A DNA stretch of 46,741 bases from Streptomyces sp. NRRL F-4489 (GCF_001509485.1 NZ_LLZI01000241.1:1-46741), one strand, 5' to 3'; positions 20,331 to 33,955 are shown, numbered from the stretch's first letter. Numbers and translations: made by a program. Notes: a model not told the origin generated them from the sequence alone.

Positions 20331-20364
20331 GTACAGCACTGTCCACTTCTGGCGAGTGCTGTAC
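20331..20364 (-). promoter_or_regulatory. Operator-like dyad of the toxin-antitoxin operon
   Basis: A perfect 10-bp inverted repeat, GTACAGCACT (20331-20340) and AGTGCTGTAC (20355-20364), has a 14-bp centre and abuts the antitoxin start codon. Arm centres are 24 bp apart, a spacing that could place two dimers on one face of the helix. It is the obvious site for autoregulation. A TSS inside the dyad would make the mRNA nearly leaderless. Confidence 0.65.
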
Positions 20365-20445
20365 CGGGGTGTGCGCACGATCCGGCGGGAGCGTGGGCCC
20401 GGAGGCCGGTGTCACCGGGCGGGGTCGGGTGGGCGGGGCGGCTCG

Positions 20446-20451
20446 TAGAAT
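20446..20451 (+). promoter_or_regulatory. Candidate -10 box of the cysteine desulfurase gene
   Basis: TAGAAT lies 9 nt before ATG 20461 with no Shine-Dalgarno between, so the transcript would have a leader of only a few bases. Confidence 0.45.
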
Positions 20452-20460
20452 CAGCGGACC

Positions 20461-21630
20461 ATGGTTTACCTCGACCACGCCGCCACCACTCCGATGCTTC
20501 CGGAGGCGGTGCAGGCGATGACCGCCCAGCTGACCGTCACCGGCAACGCCTCCTCCCTGCACGCCGCCGGCCGGCGGGCCCGGCGCACCGTCGAGGAGGC
20601 GCGAGAATCGCTCGCCGCCTCCCTCGGCGCGCGGCCCAGCGAAGTCGTCTTCACGGCGGGCGGCACCGAGGCCGACAACCTCGCGGTCAAGGGGCTCTAC
20701 TGGGCCCGCCGGGCGGCCGATCCGGCCCGGACCCGCATCCTGGTCAGCCGGGTCGAGCACCACGCCGTCCTGGACGCGGTGGAGTGGCTCGCCGAGCACG
20801 AGGGCGCCACCGTCGACTGGCTGCCGGTCGACGGCTACGGCCGGGTGCACCCCGAGGCGCTGCGCGAGGCCGTGCTGCGCGACCCCGCCGATGTCGCGCT
20901 GGCCACCGTCATGTGGGCCAATAACGAGATCGGTACCGTTCAGCCGGTCCGTGAACTCGCTGAGGTGGCAACGGAGTTCGGGATTCCGCTGCACGCCGAC
21001 GCGGTGCAGGCGGTGGGCCAGCTCGACGTCGACTTCGCCGCCTCCGGGCTGGCCGCGATGACCGTCTCCGGCCACAAGATCGGCGGGCCGTACGGCATCG
21101 GCGCGCTGCTGCTGGGGCGGGAGTACGCGCCGGTGCCGGTGCTGCACGGCGGCGGCCAGGAGCGCCACGTCCGCTCCGGCACCCTCGACACGCCCGCCAT
21201 CGCCGCGTTCGCCGCGGCCGGCCGGCACGCCGTCGCGCACCGGGAGCGGTTCGCCCGCGAGATCGGCGCGCTGCGCGACGAGCTGGTGGCGGCGGTCCGG
21301 GCGGCCGCGCCCGACGCCATCCTGGGCGGCGACCCCGACCCGGCCGGGCGGCTGCCGGCCAACGCCCACTTCACCTTCCCCGGCTGCGAGGGCGACTCCC
21401 TGCTGCTCCTGCTGGACGCCCAGGGAATCGCCTGCTCCACCGGCTCGGCCTGCACCGCCGGCGTCGCCCAGCCCAGCCACGTCCTGCTGGCCACCGGTAT
21501 GTCCCAGGACCTGGCGCGCGGCACGCTCCGCTTCTCGCTGGGGCACACCTCGACGGCGGCGGACGTGGCGGCCCTGGCGGAGGTCATCGGGCCGGTGGTC
21601 GAGCGGGCGCGGGGGGCCGGGCTCAGCTGA
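20461..21630 (+). CDS. Cysteine desulfurase (IscS/NifS family)
   Basis: The 389-aa PLP enzyme removes sulfur from cysteine, giving alanine and an enzyme persulfide. Visible motifs are [10 protein letters not shown] at the start, [27 protein letters not shown], the PLP-lysine in [10 protein letters not shown] (K206) and the catalytic cysteine in [10 protein letters not shown] (C331, with a second Cys at 325). The long Cys loop is of the class I type. mnmA lies nearby on the same strand, so the persulfide probably feeds tRNA 2-thiolation (inference). A full ISC or SUF scaffold is not nearby. Confidence 0.95.
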   Translation: MVYLDHAATTPMLPEAVQAMTAQLTVTGNASSLHAAGRRARRTVEEARESLAASLGARPSEVVFTAGGTEADNLAVKGLYWARRAADPARTRILVSRVEHHAVLDAVEWLAEHEGATVDWLPVDGYGRVHPEALREAVLRDPADVALATVMWANNEIGTVQPVRELAEVATEFGIPLHADAVQAVGQLDVDFAASGLAAMTVSGHKIGGPYGIGALLLGREYAPVPVLHGGGQERHVRSGTLDTPAIAAFAAAGRHAVAHRERFAREIGALRDELVAAVRAAAPDAILGGDPDPAGRLPANAHFTFPGCEGDSLLLLLDAQGIACSTGSACTAGVAQPSHVLLATGMSQDLARGTLRFSLGHTSTAADVAALAEVIGPVVERARGAGLS

Positions 21631-21640
21631 CGGGCCGGGC

Positions 21641-22537
21641 TCAGCCGGCGGCGGGGCGCGTGCTCCCGGCCGTGGGGCGGGCCGCCGGGCGGGACAGTTC
21701 CGCGCGGACGAGGGTGAGGTAGCGGGACCAGTCCCAGTGCGAGCCGGGGTCGGTGTGGTCGGTGCCCGGGACCTCGACATGGCCGACGATGTGCTCGCGG
21801 TCGGCGGGGAAGCCGTAGCGGCGGCAGATCGCGGCGGTCAGCCGGGCCGAGGCCGCGTACATATCCGCCGTGAAGGACTCCGGGCGGTCCACGAAACCGG
21901 CGTGCTCGATGCCGACGCTGCGTTCGTTGTAGCCGCGGTTGCCGGCGTGGAACGCCACGTCCAGCTCGCGGACGGTCTGCGCGATATGGCCGTCGCCGCG
22001 GACGACGTAGTGCGCCGACGCCTCGTGGAGCGGATCGCGGAAGACCTTCAGCGCGGTGGCGAAGCTGCCCTGGACGACGTGGACGACGACCCGGTCGACG
22101 GCGTAGTCGTCGGGGCGGCTGGCCACGCGGTAGTTCGCCGGGGAGGCGGCCGACCACTGCGCGCCGGGGAAGTCCACCTCGCCCTCCTTGCGCGGGCGGG
22201 CGTTCCCCGGCAGGCGGTACCACCAGGACGCCAGCTCCTCGCGGGCCGCGAACGCCCCCGCCCCGGCGGCCACCACGGCCCCGCCGCCGATCAGCAGCGC
22301 CCGGCGGCGGGTGGGGGACTTCCCGGGGCTCTCCCGGGGGCGGCGCTCGCCGGGGCGCTGCTCGGGGATCCCGGCGGGCGCCTCACCGGAGTCGGCGCCC
22401 TCGCCGGACGCCCCGGCGGGCTCCGCCCCCGGCTCCCCGGCGGGCTCCGCCGCGGACCCCGCCCCGGGCTCCGCGCCGCCCCCGGGCCGCCGCGCGTCCC
22501 GCTCTCGCCCGTCCCGGGCCCGTTCCGTCGCCGCCAT
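21641..22537 (-). CDS. N-acetylmuramoyl-L-alanine amidase (Amidase_2/PGRP fold), exported
   Basis: The 298-aa protein cleaves the bond between MurNAc and the stem peptide. About 75 N-terminal residues are disordered (Gly/Ala/Glu/Pro-rich). [22 protein letters not shown] follows and looks like a twin-arginine or membrane-anchor segment. The catalytic domain has [20 protein letters not shown] (zinc His), [28 protein letters not shown] and [25 protein letters not shown] (second zinc His and the catalytic D/H region). ATG 22537 is used. A GTG 9 nt further upstream is possible. It converges with the desulfurase, 10 bp apart, and diverges from mnmA. Confidence 0.87.
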   Translation of the reverse strand: MAATERARDGRERDARRPGGGAEPGAGSAAEPAGEPGAEPAGASGEGADSGEAPAGIPEQRPGERRPRESPGKSPTRRRALLIGGGAVVAAGAGAFAAREELASWWYRLPGNARPRKEGEVDFPGAQWSAASPANYRVASRPDDYAVDRVVVHVVQGSFATALKVFRDPLHEASAHYVVRGDGHIAQTVRELDVAFHAGNRGYNERSVGIEHAGFVDRPESFTADMYAASARLTAAICRRYGFPADREHIVGHVEVPGTDHTDPGSHWDWSRYLTLVRAELSRPAARPTAGSTRPAAG

Positions 22538-22591
22538 GCCTTCCACAACGCTTTCGGGGCGCCCTCCGGTTCCGTCTACTCTGGAGGGGTT

Positions 22592-23749
22592 ATGACTGAT
22601 GCCGCCGCCCCCCGCCGCCTCCGCGTCCTCGCCGCCATGTCCGGCGGCGTGGACTCCGCCGTCGCCGCGGCCCGCGCCGCCGAGGCGGGCCACGACGTCA
22701 CCGGCGTCCACCTCGCGCTGTCCGAGAACCCCAAATCCTTCCGGACCGGCGCCCGGGGCTGCTGCACGATCGAGGACTCCCACGACGCCCGCCGCGCCGC
22801 CGACGTGATCGGCATCCCGTTCTACGTCTGGGATCTGGCCGAGCGCTTCCGCGAGGACGTGGTCGAGGACTTCATCGCGGAGTACGAGGCCGGCCGCACC
22901 CCCAATCCCTGCCTGCGCTGCAACGAGAAGATCAAGTTCGCCGCGCTCCTGGACAAGGCCCTGGCCCTCGGCTTCGACGCGGTGTGCACCGGCCACTACG
23001 CCAAGGTCATCGTCCGCCCGGACGGCTCCCGCGAGCTGCACCGCGCCACCGACATGGCCAAGGACCAGTCCTACGTCCTCGGCGTCCTGGACGACCGCCA
23101 GCTCGCGCACGCCATGTTCCCGCTCGGCGACACCCCCACCACCAAGGCCGAGATCCGCGAAGAGGCCGCCCGCCGCGGCCTGTTCGTCGCCAAGAAGCCC
23201 GACAGCCACGACATCTGCTTCATCGCCGACGGCGACACCCAGGGCTTCCTGGCCAAGCGGCTGGGCACCGCCGAGGGCGAGATCGTCGACGAGTCCGGCG
23301 CGGTGCTGGGCAGCCACGACGGCGCCTACGGCTTCACGATCGGCCAGCGCAAGGGCCTGCGGATCGGCCGCCCGGCCCCGGACGGCAAGCCCCGCTACGT
23401 CCTCGACATCTCCCCGGTGACCAACACCGTCACGGTCGGCCCGGCCGCCTCCCTGGACGTCACCGCGCTCACCGCCATCCGCCCCCGCTGGTGCGGCCGC
23501 CCGCCGCAGGCCGGCCCGGCCCGCTACACCGCCCAGCTCCGCGCGCACGGCGGCGAGACGGAGGTGACGGCCGACCTCGTTGACGGCTCCGAGCTGCGCG
23601 TCACGTTCGACGAGCCGGTGCGCGGGGTCGCCCCCGGCCAGGCGATCGTCCTCTACGACGGCACCCGGGTGGTCGGTTCGGCGACGATCGCCGCCACGAC
23701 GCGGCGTACGGCCGGCGAGACCCCCGAGCCGCAGCGCCGGGCCGGCTGA
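22592..23749 (+). CDS. mnmA: tRNA-specific 2-thiouridylase
   Basis: The 385-aa ATP-pyrophosphatase adds sulfur to U34 of tRNAs for Lys, Glu and Gln. Features are the PP-loop SGGVDS near residue 17, the catalytic cysteine in [12 protein letters not shown] (C107), the persulfide cysteine in DSHDICFI (C209), and [12 protein letters not shown]. The internal segment [30 protein letters not shown] is the usual one. ATG 22592 has GGAGGGG at 22583-22589. TACTCT at 22577-22582 could be a -10, but it would leave too short a leader to include that site, so the true TSS probably lies further upstream. It works with the cysteine desulfurase upstream. Confidence 0.96.
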   Translation: MTDAAAPRRLRVLAAMSGGVDSAVAAARAAEAGHDVTGVHLALSENPKSFRTGARGCCTIEDSHDARRAADVIGIPFYVWDLAERFREDVVEDFIAEYEAGRTPNPCLRCNEKIKFAALLDKALALGFDAVCTGHYAKVIVRPDGSRELHRATDMAKDQSYVLGVLDDRQLAHAMFPLGDTPTTKAEIREEAARRGLFVAKKPDSHDICFIADGDTQGFLAKRLGTAEGEIVDESGAVLGSHDGAYGFTIGQRKGLRIGRPAPDGKPRYVLDISPVTNTVTVGPAASLDVTALTAIRPRWCGRPPQAGPARYTAQLRAHGGETEVTADLVDGSELRVTFDEPVRGVAPGQAIVLYDGTRVVGSATIAATTRRTAGETPEPQRRAG

Positions 23750-23791
23750 CGGCGTCCCGGGCCGGCCCGCCGCCCCGGTAGGCACCACCCC

Positions 23792-23888
23792 TGACAAATG
23801 TCATCCCCGAGTCAGGACAGTTGACGCTGCCGTGCGTACACCCCCGTCCACGAGGCTGTACGCACCAGGAACGGCACCGTGCCGTTCC
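23792..23888 (+). promoter_or_regulatory. Cluster of four dyad elements before a VC0807-like gene
   Basis: Four inverted repeats are packed here: TGACA-AA-TGTCA (23792-23803), GTCA-7 nt-TGAC (23811-23825), GTGCGTACA (23832-23840) with TGTACGCAC (23857-23865), and GGAACGGCAC (23868-23877) with GTGCCGTTCC (23879-23888). The first two look like protein-binding sites. The last two could fold as hairpins, either to end mnmA transcription or to lie in the leader of the next gene. No TANNNT box at proper spacing to TTGACG (23821-23826) was found. Confidence 0.55.
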
Positions 23889-23910
23889 GCCCGACTCGGG
23901 GGAGTACGCG

Positions 23911-24630
23911 GTGAGTCAGCAGCAGTCCGACGCCGGCCAGTTCGCCAAGGCCCTGGTGCCGCTGGTCGTGGACGCCGGCATTCCGATGGCGTTGTACTAC
24001 GTCCTCAGCAGTGGTTTCGGCCTCGGTGACGTGGCCGCGCTGGCCTGGAGCAGTGTGGTCCCGGCGGTGCGCACGGTCTGGGGCCTGGTCCGGGAGCGGA
24101 CCGTCAACGGCCTCGCGCTGCTGATGCTGGCCGTCAACGCCGTGGGCCTGGCGACCAGCACGATGACCGGCGACGCCCGGCTGATGATGGTCAAGGACAG
24201 CGCCTTCAGCAGCGTCACGGGCATCGCCCTGCTGCTCTCCCTGCGGTCCCGGAAGCCGCTGATGTCCGCGGCGCTCAAGCCGTGGCTGACCAAGGGCGGC
24301 CCGGCGGCCGAGGCGGCGTGGGACCGGCTGCGGGAGCGGGGCGGGCGGTTCCGCGCGCTGGAGCGGCGGTTCACGGCGATCTGGGGCGGTCTGCTGCTGA
24401 CCGAGTGCGTGGTCAAGGCCGCCTGCGTCTACGTCCTGCCGGTGCACGTCATGGTGTGGCTGGGCACGGTGCTCACGCTGGTGGCCATCCTGGCCGCGAT
24501 GGTGGTCGCCGGGGGCGCCGCCGCGGAGCCGATGGAGCGGATGGTCAAGGCCGAGGCCGAGGCGGCGGCGGGGGAGGAGCCCGGCGCCGAGCGGGTCCCG
24601 GCCGCGGCCACCGCGTCCGCCGGCGCCTGA
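23911..24630 (+). CDS. VC0807-like integral membrane protein of unknown function
   Basis: The 239-aa protein has about six hydrophobic segments, with an early VDAGIPMALYYVLSS and AVRTVWGLVRERTVNGLALLMLAVNAVGLATSTMTGDARLMMVKDS, which is the VC0807/DUF3159-like pattern of actinobacterial membrane proteins. The C-terminal 40 residues are Glu/Ala-rich and cytosolic. GTG 23911 follows GGGGGAG. The dyad cluster upstream suggests that it is individually regulated. I do not know its substrate or partners. Confidence 0.7.
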   Translation: MSQQQSDAGQFAKALVPLVVDAGIPMALYYVLSSGFGLGDVAALAWSSVVPAVRTVWGLVRERTVNGLALLMLAVNAVGLATSTMTGDARLMMVKDSAFSSVTGIALLLSLRSRKPLMSAALKPWLTKGGPAAEAAWDRLRERGGRFRALERRFTAIWGGLLLTECVVKAACVYVLPVHVMVWLGTVLTLVAILAAMVVAGGAAAEPMERMVKAEAEAAAGEEPGAERVPAAATASAGA

Positions 24631-24722
24631 CGGAGCGGAGCGCCCCTGGGGGAGTTGGGGAAATCGCGTACAGATCGGCGACCCGGCCACCCCCCGCCCT
24701 CGATCGGCCGGGCCGCGGAGCA

Positions 24723-26201
<1,479 letters not shown>

Positions 26202-26292
26202 CGGCCACCGGGCCCGGGCGCGGACGCCTTCCGCGCCCGGGCCCGGACCCGTTCCCTGCCCGGGTACGGACCGCTTTGCGCGCCCGGGCCCG

Positions 26293-26298
26293 TAGGGT
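26293..26298 (+). promoter_or_regulatory. Candidate -10 box, leaderless LOG-family gene
   Basis: TAGGGT lies exactly 7 nt before ATG 26306 and no Shine-Dalgarno intervenes, so the transcript would start at or next to the A of ATG. Confidence 0.5.
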
Positions 26299-26305
26299 GA
26301 ACGGC

Positions 26306-26848
26306 ATGAACATCTGCGTCTTCTGCTCCGCCGCCGACCTCGACGACCGCTACGTCCTCCCCGCCCGCCGCTTCGCCGAGCTGATCGGCAAGGGCGGACA
26401 CGCCCTGGTATGGGGCGGTTCGGACACCGGGCTGATGAAGGTCATGGCGGACGGCGTCCAGGAGGCGGGCGGCAAGCTCCTCGGCGTCTCCGTGGAGTTC
26501 CTGCAGCACAAGGCGCGGGCCGGCGCGGACGAGATGATCGTCACCAGGGACCTCGCCGAGCGCAAGGCGCAGATGCTGGCGCGGGCCGACGCGATCGTCA
26601 TCATGGTCGGCGGCACCGGCACCCTGGACGAGGCCACCGAGATCCTGGAACTGCGCAAGCACGGCATGCACGGCAAGCCGGTCGTGCTGCTGAACACCGC
26701 CGGCTTCTACGACGGCCTGAAGACCCAGTTCGAGCGGATGGAGGCCGAGGGCTTCCTGCCCGTTCCGCTCTCCGAGCTGGTCTTCTTCGCCGAGGACGGG
26801 GTGGGCGCGCTCGCCTACCTGGAGGAGCAGGCCGGCATCCAGGGCTGA
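26306..26848 (+). CDS. TIGR00730/LOG-family Rossmann protein (possible phosphoribohydrolase)
   Basis: The 180-aa protein has MNICVFCSA, WGGSDTGLMKVMADGVQEAGGKLLGV, ERKAQMLARADAIVIMVGGTGTLDEATEIL and the usual C-terminal GVGALAYLEEQ. LOG enzymes hydrolyse cytokinin riboside monophosphates, using the PGGxGTxxE motif. Here the first Pro is Val, while the GGxGTxxE core remains. Many bacterial homologues act on nucleoside monophosphates generally, so the substrate is open. A longer frame starts at 26276, but ATG 26306 fits the N-terminus and the leaderless promoter. Confidence 0.87.
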   Translation: MNICVFCSAADLDDRYVLPARRFAELIGKGGHALVWGGSDTGLMKVMADGVQEAGGKLLGVSVEFLQHKARAGADEMIVTRDLAERKAQMLARADAIVIMVGGTGTLDEATEILELRKHGMHGKPVVLLNTAGFYDGLKTQFERMEAEGFLPVPLSELVFFAEDGVGALAYLEEQAGIQG

Positions 26849-26871
26849 CCGGCCGCCCGGAGCGTACGCCG

Positions 26872-26877
26872 TAGGAT
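26872..26877 (+). promoter_or_regulatory. Candidate -10 box, leaderless SDR gene
   Basis: TAGGAT, the preferred actinobacterial -10, lies exactly 7 nt before ATG 26885 with no Shine-Dalgarno between. Confidence 0.55.
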
Positions 26878-26884
26878 CGCCGGT

Positions 26885-27574
26885 ATGGGTACGCACTTGA
26901 TCACGGGCGCCGGGTCGGGCATCGGGGCGGCGGTCGCGCGGCGGCTGGCCGAGCGCGGGGAGGAGCTGTGGCTGCTGGCCCGCGACATCGGCCGGGCCAA
27001 GGAGCTGGCCGAGCGCTTCCCCGGCGCGCACACCCTCGTCGGTGACCTGTCCACGCCCGAGAAGCTCGACCGGTCGCTGGGCTACCAGCGGCTGCCGGAG
27101 CGGCTGGACTCCCTCCAGCACATCGCCGGCGTCATCGAACTGGGCGCGGTCGCCGACCTCCCGGCCAAGGCGTGGCAGCGGCAGCTCGCCGTCAACCTCG
27201 TCGCGCCCGCCGAGCTGACCCGGCTGCTGCTGCCGCTGGTCCGGGTCGCGCAGGGCGATGTGGTCTTCGTCAACTCCGGTGCCGGGCTGGCCGCGAACGC
27301 CCAGTGGGGCGGGTACGCGGCGAGCAAGCACGGCCTGAAGGCGCTGGCCGACGCGCTGCGCGCCGAGGAGCACGACAACGGCGTCCGCGTCACCTCCGTC
27401 TACCCGGGGCGCACCGCCACGCCCATGCAGGAGAGCACCCACCGCCAGGAGGGCAAGGCGTACGACGCCTCCCGGTGGATCGACCCGGAGTCGGTGGCCA
27501 CGGCGATCCTCACCGCGATCGACCTGCCGCGGGACGCGGAGCTGAAGGACGTGGTGGTCCGGCCGGGCCGCTGA
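26885..27574 (+). CDS. Short-chain dehydrogenase/reductase
   Basis: The 229-aa oxidoreductase carries the cofactor motif TGAGSGIGAAVA near the start, NVVA-like NLVAPAELT, the catalytic Ser in VFVNSGAG and YAASKHGLKALADALR (Tyr and Lys of the YxxxK motif). GRTATPM follows in the usual place. LLARDIGRAKEL after the first strand suggests NADP use. Substrate cannot be told. It lies 36 bp after the LOG-family gene but has its own -10. Confidence 0.87.
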   Translation: MGTHLITGAGSGIGAAVARRLAERGEELWLLARDIGRAKELAERFPGAHTLVGDLSTPEKLDRSLGYQRLPERLDSLQHIAGVIELGAVADLPAKAWQRQLAVNLVAPAELTRLLLPLVRVAQGDVVFVNSGAGLAANAQWGGYAASKHGLKALADALRAEEHDNGVRVTSVYPGRTATPMQESTHRQEGKAYDASRWIDPESVATAILTAIDLPRDAELKDVVVRPGR

Positions 27575-27680
27575 CGCGGGGCCGGGGCCGGACCGTACGC
27601 GGCGGGCGCCGCCGCCGGGCCGGGCGGCCGCCCGCGCGGCCCGCGCGGGCCTGGGGAGGCCCGCCCCGCCCGCCGCCGCT

Positions 27681-27686
27681 TACCCT
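27681..27686 (+). promoter_or_regulatory. Candidate -10 box, leaderless MetE-like gene
   Basis: TACCCT fits TANNNT and lies 6 nt before GTG 27693. The bases between (TCCCGG) contain no Shine-Dalgarno. Confidence 0.4.
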
Positions 27687-27692
27687 TCCCGG

Positions 27693-30952
<3,260 letters not shown>

Positions 30953-31108
30953 GGTGTCACCCCATCGGCGCATACCAGATGCATCCGGGAGGCCGGGTCG
31001 CATTCGGGCAACCGCTGCGGATCGCTGCCCGCGGTGGCCTTCCGCGGCCTACTGTTGACGTGTGCGCCTGCCGTGGCGCGGGCACAGCCGGCTGTGAGAG
31101 GGATCGGA

Positions 31109-33217
31109 ATGAAACCGACCGACAGCGCCGCTCCGGCGTCGCGGCTCCGCCGGCTCGTGGTGCCCGCGTTGCCCGCGGCCATCGTCATGACGGCGGGTGT
31201 GACGCTCGCCGCGGGAGTGCTGCAGGCCCTGGGCAGCGCCCAACCGCTCTTCCCGGCCGGGCGCGTCGGCTGGTCGCTGGCGATCCTCACCGGCGTCCTC
31301 GTCGGCCATCTGGTCGCCCTGGGCCGGGACCGCTGGTGGGGCGGCACGGGCTCCGGCGCGGCCCTGGCGCTCGCCGTACTCCTCCTGTACGGCTGGGTGC
31401 CGGCCGTCCTGGTCAGCCTCTCCGTCGTCGCCCTGGTCGGCGCCGCCCGCCGGCAGCGCTGGCGGCAGGCGCTGGTCCACGGCGCCGTTGACGTCCTCGG
31501 CATCGGCGCCGCCGCGCTCGGGCTCGCCGCCTGCGGGGTGCACCCCGCCGTCCGCCGGCCCTGGACGCCCGACGCCTGGGACCTCTCGGTGCTGCCCGAG
31601 GTCCTGGTGATGGCCGGCGGCTACCTCCTCGTCAGCCGGGGCCTGCTCTGGCTCGGCAAGCTCCCGCTCGGCGGCGGCCTGCCCGTCATCGCCCGCCCGG
31701 CGGTGGTCCGGCAGGCCCTGGTCGGCATCGCGCTGATCGGCATCTCCCCGCTCATCGCGGTCTGCGCGGCGGGCGCCCCCCTGCTGCTGCCGCTGTTCGC
31801 GGTCCCGCTGATCGCACTGGACTCCACGCTCTGGATAGCCCGGGCGCGCGCCGAGGAGCAGCTGCGCGATCCGCTCACCGGCCTGCCCAACCGCCAATGG
31901 CTGCTGGAGCGCACCTGGACGGCCCTGGAGGAGGCCGAGCGGGCCGGCACCCGCGCCGCCCTCGTCCTCATCGACATGGACCGCTTCCGGTCCGTCAACG
32001 ACACCCTCGGGCACCTCGCCGGCGACCGCCTCCTGCTCCAGATCGCCGACCGCCTGCGGCACGCCCTGCCGCGCGGCGCCGAGGCCGCCCGGCTCGGCGG
32101 CGACGAGTTCGCCGTCCTGCTGCCGGCCACCGACTCGCTCACCAGCTCCCAGCGGGTCGCCCGCAATCTCGTCGCGGCCCTCGGCTCGCCCCTGGACCTC
32201 GACGGTCTGACCCTCGTGCTGGAGGCCAGCGCGGGGGTCGCGGTCTTCCCCGACCACGCCCTGGACGCCGAAGGGCTGCTGCGCCGCGCCGATGTGGCGA
32301 TGTACCAGGCCAAGCGGGACCGCAGCGGCGTCGAGCTGTACGAGGCCAAGCGCGACGGCAACACCCCCGACCGGCTCGGCCTGCTGGGCGATCTGCGCCG
32401 GGCCCTGGACGCCGGCGACGTCGAACTGCACTACCAGCCCAAGGTCGGCTTCGACGGCCATGTCGCCGGCCTGGAGGCGCTGGTCCGCTGGGTCCATCCG
32501 GACCGCGGCCGGGTGCCACCGGACGAGTTCATCGCCATCGCCGAGTCCTCCGGCCTGATGCCCCGGCTCACCGAGTACGTCCTGGAGACCGCGCTCGCCC
32601 AGGTGGCGCGGTGGCGCGCGATGGGCCTGGAGGTCCCCGTCGCGGTGAACGTCTCCCCGCGCGATGTGCACTCCCCGGGCTTCGCCGGCGCGGTCGCCGC
32701 CCGGCTCGCCCGGCACCGCGTCCCACCCGGCGCCCTCCAGCTGGAGATAACGGAGCACGTCCTCCTGGAGGACCCGCAGCGGGCCGCCGACACCCTCGCC
32801 GGGCTCACCGCGCACGGCGTGAAGATGTCCCTGGACGACTTCGGCACGGGCTACAGCTCCCTGGTCCACCTGCGGCGCCTCCCGGTCAGCGAGCTGAAGA
32901 TCGACCGCTCCTTCGTCGCCCGGCTGGCCGTGGACACCGAGGACGCCGAGATCGTCCGTTGCACCCTCGACCTCGCCCACTCGCTGGGCCTGCTGGTCGT
33001 CGCCGAGGGCGTCGAGGACGACGAGACCTGGGAGCGCCTGCGGGATCTGGGCTGCGACGCCGTCCAGGGCTGGCTGGTGGCCGCCGCGATGCCACCGGAC
33101 GAGACCACGGCCTGGCTGCGGGCCCGCGGTGAGCACGGGTGGCACCGTGCGTCGGAGACGTCCGCCTTCGCGGCGGAGAAGGCAGCTGAGCGCCCTTCGG
33201 GACAGGTCCTCAACTGA
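31109..33217 (+). CDS. rmdB: Membrane GGDEF-EAL protein (cyclic di-GMP turnover)
   Basis: The 702-aa protein has an N-terminal region of several membrane helices (residues about 15-240), then a GGDEF domain with an intact RLGGDEFAVLLP (residues 330-334) and an EAL domain with LEALVRWVHP (E456-L458), NVSPRD, LEITEHVLLEDP, DDFGTGYSS, LKIDRSFV, VVAEGVED and QGW. Phosphodiesterase residues are all present. The inhibitory RxxD site before GGDEF is missing, since the matching positions read PRGA. The position between ligA and gatC matches S. coelicolor SCO5495 (RmdB), a c-di-GMP phosphodiesterase affecting colony development, as I recall. The symbol rests on that match. ATG 31109 follows GAGAGGGATCGG. 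Confidence 0.9.
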   Translation: MKPTDSAAPASRLRRLVVPALPAAIVMTAGVTLAAGVLQALGSAQPLFPAGRVGWSLAILTGVLVGHLVALGRDRWWGGTGSGAALALAVLLLYGWVPAVLVSLSVVALVGAARRQRWRQALVHGAVDVLGIGAAALGLAACGVHPAVRRPWTPDAWDLSVLPEVLVMAGGYLLVSRGLLWLGKLPLGGGLPVIARPAVVRQALVGIALIGISPLIAVCAAGAPLLLPLFAVPLIALDSTLWIARARAEEQLRDPLTGLPNRQWLLERTWTALEEAERAGTRAALVLIDMDRFRSVNDTLGHLAGDRLLLQIADRLRHALPRGAEAARLGGDEFAVLLPATDSLTSSQRVARNLVAALGSPLDLDGLTLVLEASAGVAVFPDHALDAEGLLRRADVAMYQAKRDRSGVELYEAKRDGNTPDRLGLLGDLRRALDAGDVELHYQPKVGFDGHVAGLEALVRWVHPDRGRVPPDEFIAIAESSGLMPRLTEYVLETALAQVARWRAMGLEVPVAVNVSPRDVHSPGFAGAVAARLARHRVPPGALQLEITEHVLLEDPQRAADTLAGLTAHGVKMSLDDFGTGYSSLVHLRRLPVSELKIDRSFVARLAVDTEDAEIVRCTLDLAHSLGLLVVAEGVEDDETWERLRDLGCDAVQGWLVAAAMPPDETTAWLRARGEHGWHRASETSAFAAEKAAERPSGQVLN

Positions 33218-33658
33218 CCCGGCCACCGGCCGTCCCAACTCCCCGCTCCGACACCCCCGCCCGGCCCGCGCCAACGGGCCCGCCCGACCCGGCCCCGTCC
33301 GACCCGGCTTCGTCCGACCCGGCCCCGTCCGGATCGGGCACATCCGCCCCGGCGCCCGAGGCCCGCCCGGCGCCCGGCGCCGGCCCCGCGCCCGAGGCCG
33401 GGCCCCCCGGCCCGCCCCGGCCCCCCGCCGCGGACGGGTCCTGACCCCGTTGGCCGGACCCCGGCCCGCGGCCCCACCGGGCCGGTCGCGGGCCGCCCTG
33501 GCGCCGCCCGCCGCCCCCGCCGCCGAAAGCGTTTCGCGGCGGCGAACCCGGACGCCATAGGATTGGGCCGGAATACTCCACCGGAGAAATCGCCCAGAAA
33601 TCTCCTTCCGGAACACTCCGCCCAGAACACTCCGCCGAAAACACCAGAGGATCGCTGC
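33218..33658 (+). other. Intergenic region between rmdB-like gene and gatC
   Basis: This 441-bp gap is low-complexity C/G DNA. Around 33285-33335, a 15-bp unit, GACCCGGCCCCGTCC, repeats about three times. A hairpin near 33519-33544 pairs GCCGCCGAAA with TTTCGCGGCGGC (a small bulge). TAGGAT at 33558-33563 may be a -10 for gatC. Shortly before gatC, GAACACTCCGCC occurs twice (about 33617-33643). An open frame across the repeats reads [12 protein letters not shown] residues, but nothing supports it as a gene. Confidence 0.5.
33558..33563 (+). promoter_or_regulatory. Candidate -10 box of the gat operon
   Basis: TAGGAT is a consensus-like -10 about 95 bp before gatC. The sequence at the -35 position is poor. 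A leader of about 90 nt would follow. Confidence 0.4.
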
Positions 33659-33955
33659 ATGCCTGGCATTACGCGCGAGGAGGTCGCCCACCTCGCCCGG
33701 CTGGCACGTCTGGAGCTGAAGGACGAAGAGCTCGACCACTTCGCCGGACAGCTCGACGACATCATCGGCGCGGTCGCCCGCGTCTCCGAGGTCGCCGGCC
33801 AAGACGTCCCCCCGACGTCCCACCCGCTGCCCCTGACCAATGTGATGCGGCCGGACGAGGTCCGTCCGTCGCTCACCCCCGAGCAGGCGCTCTCCGGCGC
33901 CCCGGCCCAGGAGCAGCAGCGTTTCAAGGTGCCGCAGATCCTGGGGGAGGAGTGA
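33659..33955 (+). CDS. gatC: Asp-tRNA(Asn)/Glu-tRNA(Gln) amidotransferase subunit C
   Basis: The 98-aa subunit wraps around GatA and GatB and stabilises the amidotransferase. It starts [38 protein letters not shown], the standard GatC N-terminus, and has [26 protein letters not shown] toward the C-terminus. ATG 33659 has GAGGAT upstream. Its stop overlaps the GTG start of gatA by 4 nt. Confidence 0.96.
   Translation: MPGITREEVAHLARLARLELKDEELDHFAGQLDDIIGAVARVSEVAGQDVPPTSHPLPLTNVMRPDEVRPSLTPEQALSGAPAQEQQRFKVPQILGEE

Noticed and set aside
33129..33560. Pro/Arg/Gly-rich frame after the GGDEF-EAL gene
   Set aside because: Overlaps the end of a real gene, has no ribosome-binding site, and its repeat residues come from the 15-bp DNA repeat.
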